NCBI GenBank assembly: GCA_016286995.1
Contig: JAEEVA010000004.1
Location: forward strand, 1-64,000
Direction of reading: 5' to 3'
From: Prevotella sp.
Lineage (GTDB): Bacteria > Bacteroidota > Bacteroidia > Bacteroidales > Bacteroidaceae
DNA length: 64,000 bases
Shown: piece after piece, positions 44,309 through 51,961 of the stretch
Layout of the letters: each line of letters begins with the position of its first letter
Numbering within the stretch: position 1 is the stretch's first letter
Notes under the pieces: generated by a model
Told to the model about the DNA's origin: nothing
Databases searched by the model: none
What the model saw: only the letters and a program-made list of their open reading frames with translations
Translations under genes and position numbers: made by a program

Positions 44309-45685
44309 ATGGATATTAAAGATATACAAGCAGTCTATTTCGTTGGAGCCGGTGGCATAGGTATGAGTGCCATAGCTCGCTATTTCATCAAGAAGGGACT
44401 TGTCGTAGCAGGATATGACAAAACCCCCAGCCCCTTGACTCGTCAACTGGAAAAGGAGGGTATGTTAATTCATTATACCGAAGATGTAGACCAGATACCT
44501 TATGTCTGCAAAAATCCACAATTGTGTCTTGTCATCTATACTCCTGCTATTCCTGCAGACCATATAGAACTTCAATTTTTCCGTAATGGTGGTTTTCAGA
44601 TTCAGAAACGCGCTCAAGTACTTGGTACATTGACACGTCACCACAAAGGACTTTGTGTAGCAGGAACCCACGGTAAGACCACAACTAGTACCATGTGTGC
44701 CCACATCATGCATCAAAGCCATTTGGATTGCAATGCTTTTTTGGGTGGTATCTCCAAAAACTATGGGACAAACTATATACTATCCGATTCTGACTTTGTC
44801 GTTATCGAGGCAGATGAGTTCGATCGTTCCTTCCATTGGCTATCACCTTATATGTCAGTAATCACAAGCACTGACCCCGACCATCTGGATATTTATGGAA
44901 CGAAAGAGGCCTATCTGGATAGTTTTTGTCACTACACAGAACTCATTCAGCCCGAAGGATCTCTCATCATCCATCGGGGATTGGAGATGCGTGAAAACAT
45001 ATCTACAGGGGTGCATCGCTACGACTATGCACTGAACGAAGGCGACTTCCATGCTGAAAATGTCAGAATTGAAAACGGTGAGATAACATTCGATTTCATA
45101 TCACCCCTTGAAAACATTCGAAACGTTCAACTCGGACAACCAATTCCCATCAACATTGAAAATGGTATTGCAGCCATGGCTATGGCTCAATTGGCAGGAT
45201 GTACAGCTGAGGAGCTCCGGTATGGTATGAAGACTTATGCTGGAGTAGAACGTCGTTTCGACTTTAAAATCAAGACGAATCGTCTGGTTTTCCTGTCCGA
45301 CTATGCTCATCATCCGAAAGAAATATATCAAAGCGCCCGCAGTATTCGCGAATTGTATCGTGACCGTCAGATTACTGCCATTTTCCAGCCGCATTTATTT
45401 ACACGAACACGTGATTTCTATAAGGACTTTGCCGATGCGCTGAGTTTGCTTGATGAGGTTATTCTCACCGAAATATACCCTGCTCGTGAGGCTCCTATCG
45501 AGGGAGTTTCCTCACAGCTCATCTACGATTGTCTGCGTCCTGGAATCAAAAAACAAATGATTCGCAAGGATGACGTCCTACAACTTGTCAAAAGCCGCAC
45601 ATTTGATGTACTTATCGTACTTGGAGCCGGTGACCTCGACAACATGGTTCCTCAGATGGTGGAGATATTAAAAGAAAAAAGTTAA
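44309..45685 (+). CDS. murC: UDP-N-acetylmuramate:L-alanine ligase MurC
   Basis: 458 residues from the ATG at 44309; the TTG at 44297 lies inside murG and is not preferred. Motifs are FVGAGGIGMSAIA, the ATP loop AGTHGKTTTST near 117, EADEFDRSF and DYAHHPKEI. It adds L-alanine to UDP-MurNAc, the first stem residue. Spacing of 1 bp after murG suggests coupling. Confidence 0.95.
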   Translation: MDIKDIQAVYFVGAGGIGMSAIARYFIKKGLVVAGYDKTPSPLTRQLEKEGMLIHYTEDVDQIPYVCKNPQLCLVIYTPAIPADHIELQFFRNGGFQIQKRAQVLGTLTRHHKGLCVAGTHGKTTTSTMCAHIMHQSHLDCNAFLGGISKNYGTNYILSDSDFVVIEADEFDRSFHWLSPYMSVITSTDPDHLDIYGTKEAYLDSFCHYTELIQPEGSLIIHRGLEMRENISTGVHRYDYALNEGDFHAENVRIENGEITFDFISPLENIRNVQLGQPIPINIENGIAAMAMAQLAGCTAEELRYGMKTYAGVERRFDFKIKTNRLVFLSDYAHHPKEIYQSARSIRELYRDRQITAIFQPHLFTRTRDFYKDFADALSLLDEVILTEIYPAREAPIEGVSSQLIYDCLRPGIKKQMIRKDDVLQLVKSRTFDVLIVLGAGDLDNMVPQMVEILKEKS

Positions 45686-45702
45686 TAATTAAAGAAATTG
45701 CA

Positions 45703-46452
45703 GTGACCTTCAACTGGAAAAAATCAGCCGTCGTCTTGATAGACATCTCACTCACCGTCTATCTTTTCATGTCCGTCACGGTACTCAATAATCCGGACGA
45801 GCAACATGCTGTGTGTAATGAAGTAAAAATAGACATTCTACAAGGTGCGGTTAAAGGATTCCTCACTCCAGATGAAATCAAGTCACAATTGCAGCACGCC
45901 AGCCTCTATCCGTTAGGGGACCTCATGAATCAAGTAAACAGCCGTCTGATAGAAGAGGCTCTGTTGAAAAATCCGTTTGTTGAAACAGCACAATGTTATA
46001 AAACGCAATCCGGAAGCATTCATATCACATTATCACAGCGTTTGCCCGTTGTACATGTCAAGGCAGACAATGGCGATGACTATTATGTAGACACTCACGG
46101 CAATATCATGCCCAGCACCCAATTTGTCAGTGACCTCGTCATTGTTACGGGTCATGTAACAAAGCCATATGCTCAGAAAGTGCTGGCTAAGGTTGGCAAT
46201 TTTCTGATTTGTAACAAGCTTTGGTTCAATCAAGCCGAACAACTCAACGTCTTGAATGATGGTTCTATTGAACTAATACCTCGCGTAGGCGACCACATCG
46301 TCTATCTTGGCATGCCTGTCAACTTGAGCCAGAAGCTGAAACGACTGGAGAAATTCTATCGCTTTGGACTCTCAAAGGCCGGCTGGAATAAGTATTCGTA
46401 TATTAGTCTGGAATTTGACAACCAAATCATTTGTAAGAAAAGGAAATTATAA
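45703..46452 (+). CDS. ftsQ: FtsQ-like division protein
   Basis: 249 residues with a GTG start. A single membrane helix near the N-terminus (about 10-28) is followed by a POTRA-like periplasmic segment (VKIDILQGAVKGFLTPDEI...) and beta-rich region. Sequence is poorly conserved but position between murC and ftsA and topology fit FtsQ, which links early and late division proteins. ftsA starts about 30 bp later. Confidence 0.82.
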   Translation: MTFNWKKSAVVLIDISLTVYLFMSVTVLNNPDEQHAVCNEVKIDILQGAVKGFLTPDEIKSQLQHASLYPLGDLMNQVNSRLIEEALLKNPFVETAQCYKTQSGSIHITLSQRLPVVHVKADNGDDYYVDTHGNIMPSTQFVSDLVIVTGHVTKPYAQKVLAKVGNFLICNKLWFNQAEQLNVLNDGSIELIPRVGDHIVYLGMPVNLSQKLKRLEKFYRFGLSKAGWNKYSYISLEFDNQIICKKRKL

Positions 46453-46483
46453 TCTCATGACAATTAGTAAATAGTATCAAAAT

Positions 46484-47938
46484 ATGGCAGCAAAGGAATT
46501 TATCGTAGCAATCGAGTTAGGGTCATCCAAGATGACCGGTATTGCGGGCAAGAAGAATCTTGACGGCAGCATTCAGGTGTTAGCATGCATCAAGGAAGAC
46601 TCTTCGTCATTTATCCGCAAAGGTGTGGTATACAACATTGACAAGACTGCCCTGTGCCTGACCAACATCATCAGCCGTTTGGAAAAACAGCTAAAAACGC
46701 ACATCACACAAGTTTATGTTGGCGTTGGTGGACAGTCAATCCGCTCTATTCGCAATGTCATCACCAAAGATCTTCCTGGTGAAACTCAGGTGACACAAGA
46801 CATGGTTATTGAACTGATGGATGCAAACCGCAACATGAAATATCCTGATCAGGAGATTCTTGATGCTGCGGTACAGGAATATAAAGTCGATTCACAGTTG
46901 CAATTGGAACCTGTTGGCATTCAATGCTCACGTATTGAGGGCAATTTCCTGAACATTTTGCAGCGCAAAGCATTCAACAAAAATCTGAACAAGTGCTTTG
47001 AGACGGCTAATATCAATATTGCTGAGTTCTATCTGGCACCATTGGCATTAGCAGACAGTGTACTGACAGAGACAGAACGCCGTTCTGGATGTACACTTGT
47101 CGATATCGGTGCTGATACGACTACTGTCAGTGTCTACTCAAAAAATATTCTCCGCCATTTAGCAGTCATCCCCTTGGGATCCAACAACATTACCAAGGAT
47201 ATTGCCTCGCTTCAAATGGAAGAGAGCGATGCCGAGAAGATGAAGTTGAAGTATGCATCAGCCTATACTGAAAACAACGACATTGACAATAACATGAAGT
47301 ATTCCATCGATCAAGACAGACAGGTGGATACACGAAAATTCATTGAGATTGTTGAGGGACGTCTGGAGGAGATTATCGCCAATGTATGGTGTCAAGTTCC
47401 TGAAGAATACTGCGACAAGCTCTTGGGTGGTATCATTCTCACTGGTGGTGGTTCCAACATGAAGGAAATCGAAAAGGCTTTCCAAAATTATACGCATATA
47501 GAAAAAATTCGTGTCGCCAAGTTCGTTACGCAGACCATTTCTTCGCAGATTCCAGAAATCAACGCACATGATGGACGCATGAATACCGTATTGGGATTAT
47601 TAGCAAAAGGTGACATCAATTGTGCTGGCCGTGAATTAGATTCCAATGGTGATCTCTTTGCAACCCAGAAACCAGTTCAGACAGAAACGGCCAGCGAACA
47701 GCGACGCGCCCGTACTGCTACGGAACTGCCAGCCGGCGTCATCCGTACTGCTGAAGAGATTCGGCGTGCTGAGGAGGAAGCTCGGATGAAACGCGAGGAA
47801 GAAGAGCGTATTGCCCGCGAGGAAGCAGAGGAAAAAGCCCGCGAGGAAGCACGTATCCGCAAGGAGAATAGCACTTGGAATAAGATTGGTCGCTGGTTAA
47901 GTAACGCAGCCAAGGAGATTGTCAAGGAAGAAGAATAA
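46484..47938 (+). CDS. ftsA: FtsA, actin-like FtsZ membrane anchor
   Basis: 484 residues. Actin-fold motifs include IVAIELGSSKMTGIAG, the SHS2 1C region, LVDIGADTTTVSVYSK and GGIILTGGGSNMKEIE. After the core, residues about 395-465 form a highly charged Glu/Arg/Lys coiled coil (EEIRRAEEEARMKREEEER), then an amphipathic helix (WNKIGRWLSNAAKEIV) for membrane binding. This extended linker is longer than in E. coli FtsA but is seen in Bacteroidetes. It recruits FtsZ to the membrane. Confidence 0.95.
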   Translation: MAAKEFIVAIELGSSKMTGIAGKKNLDGSIQVLACIKEDSSSFIRKGVVYNIDKTALCLTNIISRLEKQLKTHITQVYVGVGGQSIRSIRNVITKDLPGETQVTQDMVIELMDANRNMKYPDQEILDAAVQEYKVDSQLQLEPVGIQCSRIEGNFLNILQRKAFNKNLNKCFETANINIAEFYLAPLALADSVLTETERRSGCTLVDIGADTTTVSVYSKNILRHLAVIPLGSNNITKDIASLQMEESDAEKMKLKYASAYTENNDIDNNMKYSIDQDRQVDTRKFIEIVEGRLEEIIANVWCQVPEEYCDKLLGGIILTGGGSNMKEIEKAFQNYTHIEKIRVAKFVTQTISSQIPEINAHDGRMNTVLGLLAKGDINCAGRELDSNGDLFATQKPVQTETASEQRRARTATELPAGVIRTAEEIRRAEEEARMKREEEERIAREEAEEKAREEARIRKENSTWNKIGRWLSNAAKEIVKEEE

Positions 47939-47959
47939 TTCATAAAAATCAAAAATAGT

Positions 47960-49285
47960 ATGGACAACAACATATTACTAGACTTCGGCGATCCCGAAAG
48001 AGAGAACAGCATCATCAAAGTAGTGGGTGTTGGTGGAGGTGGCGGCAATGCCGTCAATCACATGTATCGCGAGGGAATTCACGATGTGACCTTCGTACTC
48101 TGCAATACTGACAATCAAGCCCTCAATGATTCCCCCGTACCCGTACATTTACAACTGGGTAAGGAAGGTCTCGGTGCCGGAAACAAGCCAGAGAAAGCCC
48201 GTGCCGCTGCCGAAGAGAGTCTAGAAGACATCAAGCAGATGTTCAATGACGGCACACGCATGGCCTTCATCACTGCCGGCATGGGTGGTGGTACTGGCAC
48301 TGGTGCTGCGCCCGTCATTGCCCGAATCTCCAAGGAAATGGGCATCCTCACTGTAGGTATCGTCACCATCCCCTTCCGTTTCGAAGGCGACCGCAAGATA
48401 GATCAGGCTCTCGATGGCGTAGAGGAGATGAATAAACACGTAGATGCTTTGCTGGTAATCAACAATGAACGACTACGCGAAATTTATCCTGAACTCACCG
48501 TACTCGATGCTTTCGCCAAAGCTGACGACACACTCTCTGTTGCAGCCAAGAGCATTGCCGAGATTATCACCGTACACGGACTCATCAATCTTGACTTCAA
48601 CGATGTAAAAACCGTACTCAAGGATGGTGGTGTAGCCATCATGTCTACTGGTTATGGCGAAGGTGAGGGACGTGTCAAGAAAGCCATTGAAGATGCTCTT
48701 AATTCGCCGTTACTCAATGAGAATGACGTCTTCAACTCCAAGAAAATTCTGCTTAGCATCTCGTTTGCAGGCACGAAGGATGGTAAAGACTCTCTGATGA
48801 TGGAAGAGATGAACGATGTCAATGACTTCATGGCGAAATTTGGCAACGATTTCGAGATCAAGTGGGGACTGGCCACCGACCCAGAGTTAGGCAAGAAGGT
48901 GAAGGTTACCATTTTGGCTACTGGTTTCGGTATTGACCGTGTCGACGGTATGGCTAACCACCGCCAGCGTCAGAACACGATTGAAGAAGCAACCCGTCTG
49001 GCTGCTGAACAAGAAGCCGAAGCACAGCGTCAGGACCGGCGTAATCGTTATTATGGTGGTGATGGCCAGAACCGTCGTTACAAGCGTCGTCCACACATCT
49101 ACCTATTCCGTTCTGAAGACCTTGATAACGACGATGTTATCTCGGCCGTTGAACAGACGCCAACTTACAAGCGCACCCGTGAGATACTAGACAGTATTTA
49201 CCAGCAGGCCAGTGGCGAAGAGGTACAGCAAAAAAATGAAGCACCAGCCGAGGTTGTCCAGGGAACTATTAAATTCTTTACGTAA
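47960..49285 (+). CDS. ftsZ: FtsZ, tubulin-like division GTPase
   Basis: 441 residues. N-terminal GVGGGGGNAVNHM, the GTP-binding signature GGGTGTGAAP near residue 109, and the T7-loop region NLDFNDVKTVLKDGG. The linker after about 325 is Gln/Arg-rich and the C-terminus contains TPTYKRTREILDSIY, a Bacteroidetes-style end rather than the E. coli-type peptide. It forms the Z-ring. It is the last dcw gene; the convergent regulator gene ends 11 bp away. Confidence 0.97.
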   Translation: MDNNILLDFGDPERENSIIKVVGVGGGGGNAVNHMYREGIHDVTFVLCNTDNQALNDSPVPVHLQLGKEGLGAGNKPEKARAAAEESLEDIKQMFNDGTRMAFITAGMGGGTGTGAAPVIARISKEMGILTVGIVTIPFRFEGDRKIDQALDGVEEMNKHVDALLVINNERLREIYPELTVLDAFAKADDTLSVAAKSIAEIITVHGLINLDFNDVKTVLKDGGVAIMSTGYGEGEGRVKKAIEDALNSPLLNENDVFNSKKILLSISFAGTKDGKDSLMMEEMNDVNDFMAKFGNDFEIKWGLATDPELGKKVKVTILATGFGIDRVDGMANHRQRQNTIEEATRLAAEQEAEAQRQDRRNRYYGGDGQNRRYKRRPHIYLFRSEDLDNDDVISAVEQTPTYKRTREILDSIYQQASGEEVQQKNEAPAEVVQGTIKFFT

Positions 49286-49296
49286 AAGAGACTGTC

Positions 49297-51915
49297 TTAT
49301 TCCTTTCTCTTAATGTATTCGCGCGGTGACTGGCCATAACGTTTACGGAAGCATTTACCGAAATAGCTGGAGTCTGCAAAGCCAGAACGGAAAGCTATTT
49401 CGGCAATGCTGAGATTGGTGGTCTGCAGCAATTCTACGGCGTGTGACAAACGGAATTCCTTGATAAGGTCGACAGGGGCAAAACCTGTCTGGCCTTTTAC
49501 TTTTTTATAAAAGGCTGAACGTGAGAGTCCCATCTCTGCAGCGATGGCATCGACGTTGAACTCCGTATTCGGAATATTCTTACGGATGATACGGTGCAAT
49601 TTGTCAATAAACTCATCGCCGTCATCAGGTTTGGATGTTAGCTTGGCCAGCCGTTGACTGATGTATATCTCGTTACGCATACGGTTCATCTGCAGGATGG
49701 TACGGATGACGAGCCAGGCTATGAGGGCTGCAATGAGGAAATAGATGAGGTATGCCCACCATGTGGCCCACCAAGGCGGCAGTATGTGGATGGTCAGCTG
49801 GGCTGAGGAGTGCATGGTCGGATTAGCATCGTCAATAGCTTCGACGATAAATGTATAGGTACCTGGAGGCACCTCATTATATGACCCCACACGATGTTGT
49901 CCACTATAGCGCCAGTCGCGGTCGAAGCCTTCCAGTCGGTAGCGATAGCTGGTGCTGCCGTGGTTCTGGTAGTTGAGGGCGGCAAATTCTATCGTAAAAG
50001 CATTCTGGTCGTGTTTTAGCTCCACTTGATGCGTATAGGCAAGGGCTGTCTCGCCAATATAAGCTTGATTGTCAGTCACCAGATTGGTGATAAAGGTGCG
50101 ATAGTCGGACTTCTTGTTATGCAACTGTTCGGGATGAAATGTCAGGATACCTTGCTTACAACCCATCCACAATTGCCCATTATGGCAGCAGAGTGCCGAT
50201 GCCTCTTCCATTTCAACAATGGGCAGACCATCGTAACGATCGAAATTACGGACACGTCCTGTTTGTTGGTTATAGCGTGAGAGTCCTGCCTCCGTAGCAA
50301 ACCACAGCTGGCCATGCAAATCTTCCACAATGGAATAGATAACGTCGTTGCGCAACCCCTCTCGTGGACCGAGTGAGCCACCACCCAGTTTCTGCAAACC
50401 TCCTCCAAACGCACCTATCCAAACTTGTCCAGACTGATCACGATAGAGTGTATAAATATCGTTGTTGGCAAACAAGGCATCGGGTTGGTCACGGTAAATA
50501 GTAAAACGGATGTCGGCAGGGCGCTTGAAATGGGTATCAAGACTCATCAGTCCGTCAATGGTACCCACCCAGAGCCGTCCATTCTCATCTTCCACGATGT
50601 TGCGTATCTCCGTGTAGAGACCATAGGCAGGATAGCGCCTCAAACCGTGCTGTTTATGATAGAACTCCAAATGTCCTTGTTTTTCAAGAACGAGATTCAG
50701 TCCACCGTCCAGCGTGCCTACCCAAACATGCTTCTGCGAATCGATATAGGTCATATAGACGTTATTGCCGCTGATACTCGACGGATTACCGGACTCGTGA
50801 CGATAGTGAACCGCTTGTATCCAATGGTCTGAATCATCTGGAGAGTCGATGACAACCAATCCGTCGCCCTTTGTTGAGAGCCACAGTCGTCCTTTGTCAT
50901 CTTCCATTGCATGATAGACAGCTCCAATGCCATACTGCTCGTAAGGTAGTTTTCGCAGCAATTGTCCATCCGTCCGATAGATGTATACATGACGGCTACG
51001 TGTTCCCACCAGGATTTGTCCGTTACGCATCTGATAAAGACAGCGTACACCCGTTTGATCGTCATCGGGCAGGGAGATGAGACGGAAAGGACTATACGGA
51101 CGACTCAGACAATAAATGCCCTCATTCGTCGTGGTGACCCACAGCAGACTGTCGTGGTCGATGTAAAGCTGTGAATACTTGCTGATACCTGCTGCACTGA
51201 CCATCGTCTGCAAGAGACTGTCCTGCTGACGTTGTACTGCATCATTCTTGGCCATCGCTGCCATCAACTTCTGACGGTTGCCGTCACGAAGTGTAAAAAG
51301 TCGATAGTCGCGGCCGACATAATACATATATCCCAGACTCTTACCAACAGCATCGTGGTAGAGCTGAAAGGTCTGAGTATCTATCTGTCCATTGGAATCG
51401 AACAGCTTACTGATGTGGACACCTTGTTGGTCTGCATAAGCCATAAGCAACGTCTTGTCCTTGGTAAGCAACAAGATGCGCCCTTCGGCTGTACGCTGAA
51501 TCTTGATAATCTGCAGGTTCTTGGTATGTGTCTTAAGTTCGTCATTGACGGCGTGGAAACATTCTGTCTGACGATTGAAAGTATAGAGTTTCCAGTCGAC
51601 GGTCTTTAACCAAAGGTTTCCTTGGGCATCTTCGGCCATGCTCTCAATCTTACGTGGTGGAATATCGGAATGTGCCTTGGCAGGTTTATTGAAAACCACG
51701 AAGTCATTACCGTCGAAACGACACAGACCATACCACGTGCCAAACCACATGAATCCATCGCGGTCTTTCAAAGCACACGACACATTGTTTGACGGCAGTC
51801 CTTCATTGGTAGTGTAATGCTCGGAAATGACAGATGACAGAGGCAGTGCATGACCACAAACAAGCCACGCAAACACAAAAGCCAGTACACAAAAACACCT
51901 TCGTACCTTTGTCAT
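49297..51915 (-). CDS. membrane-bound one-component regulator: propeller + Y_Y_Y + membrane helix + AraC HTH
   Basis: 872 residues from the ATG at 51915. A signal-like N-terminus is followed by a series of two-component-regulator propeller repeats (SEHYTTNEGLPSNNVSCALK, then the repeated GxLWxGT pattern), a Y_Y_Y-type beta domain (AFTIEFAALNYQNHGSTSYR), one membrane helix (about residues 735-760) and, after only about 50 residues, an AraC-type DNA-binding domain. The histidine-kinase and receiver domains of a classical hybrid two-component system are absent. It is downstream of the CAZyme genes on the same strand and probably senses their glycan. Upstream start codons in frame precede the promoter. 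Confidence 0.88.
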   Translation of the reverse strand: MTKVRRCFCVLAFVFAWLVCGHALPLSSVISEHYTTNEGLPSNNVSCALKDRDGFMWFGTWYGLCRFDGNDFVVFNKPAKAHSDIPPRKIESMAEDAQGNLWLKTVDWKLYTFNRQTECFHAVNDELKTHTKNLQIIKIQRTAEGRILLLTKDKTLLMAYADQQGVHISKLFDSNGQIDTQTFQLYHDAVGKSLGYMYYVGRDYRLFTLRDGNRQKLMAAMAKNDAVQRQQDSLLQTMVSAAGISKYSQLYIDHDSLLWVTTTNEGIYCLSRPYSPFRLISLPDDDQTGVRCLYQMRNGQILVGTRSRHVYIYRTDGQLLRKLPYEQYGIGAVYHAMEDDKGRLWLSTKGDGLVVIDSPDDSDHWIQAVHYRHESGNPSSISGNNVYMTYIDSQKHVWVGTLDGGLNLVLEKQGHLEFYHKQHGLRRYPAYGLYTEIRNIVEDENGRLWVGTIDGLMSLDTHFKRPADIRFTIYRDQPDALFANNDIYTLYRDQSGQVWIGAFGGGLQKLGGGSLGPREGLRNDVIYSIVEDLHGQLWFATEAGLSRYNQQTGRVRNFDRYDGLPIVEMEEASALCCHNGQLWMGCKQGILTFHPEQLHNKKSDYRTFITNLVTDNQAYIGETALAYTHQVELKHDQNAFTIEFAALNYQNHGSTSYRYRLEGFDRDWRYSGQHRVGSYNEVPPGTYTFIVEAIDDANPTMHSSAQLTIHILPPWWATWWAYLIYFLIAALIAWLVIRTILQMNRMRNEIYISQRLAKLTSKPDDGDEFIDKLHRIIRKNIPNTEFNVDAIAAEMGLSRSAFYKKVKGQTGFAPVDLIKEFRLSHAVELLQTTNLSIAEIAFRSGFADSSYFGKCFRKRYGQSPREYIKRKE

Positions 51916-51933
51916 GGGGACAAAAGTACGAAG
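51899..51933. repeat. inverted repeat across the regulator start codon
   Basis: Arms 51899-51913 and 51919-51933 (CTTCGTAC-T/C-TTTGTC and its complement) match 14 of 15 positions, with a 5-bp spacer. The arms contain both the -7 box of the regulator promoter (51921-51928) and its start codon (51913-51915). Confidence 0.75.
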
Positions 51934-51952
51934 AATTTCTGAAAGCAGCAAA
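51921..51952 (-). promoter_or_regulatory. promoter of the membrane regulator gene, predicting a leaderless start
   Basis: Minus-strand TTTG (plus 51949-51952), exactly 20 bp, then TACTTTTG (51921-51928): a full consensus match. Expected transcription start (about 5-7 nt beyond the box) is 51914-51916, at the A of the ATG (51915). Confidence 0.7.
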
Positions 51953-51961
51953 AAGATTAGC

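Noticed and set aside
51904..51911. Plus-strand TACCTTTG as an antisense promoter
   Set aside because: It is the symmetric counterpart of the regulator -7 box within the inverted repeat and no -33 box was found at the right distance; kept only as part of the palindrome finding.
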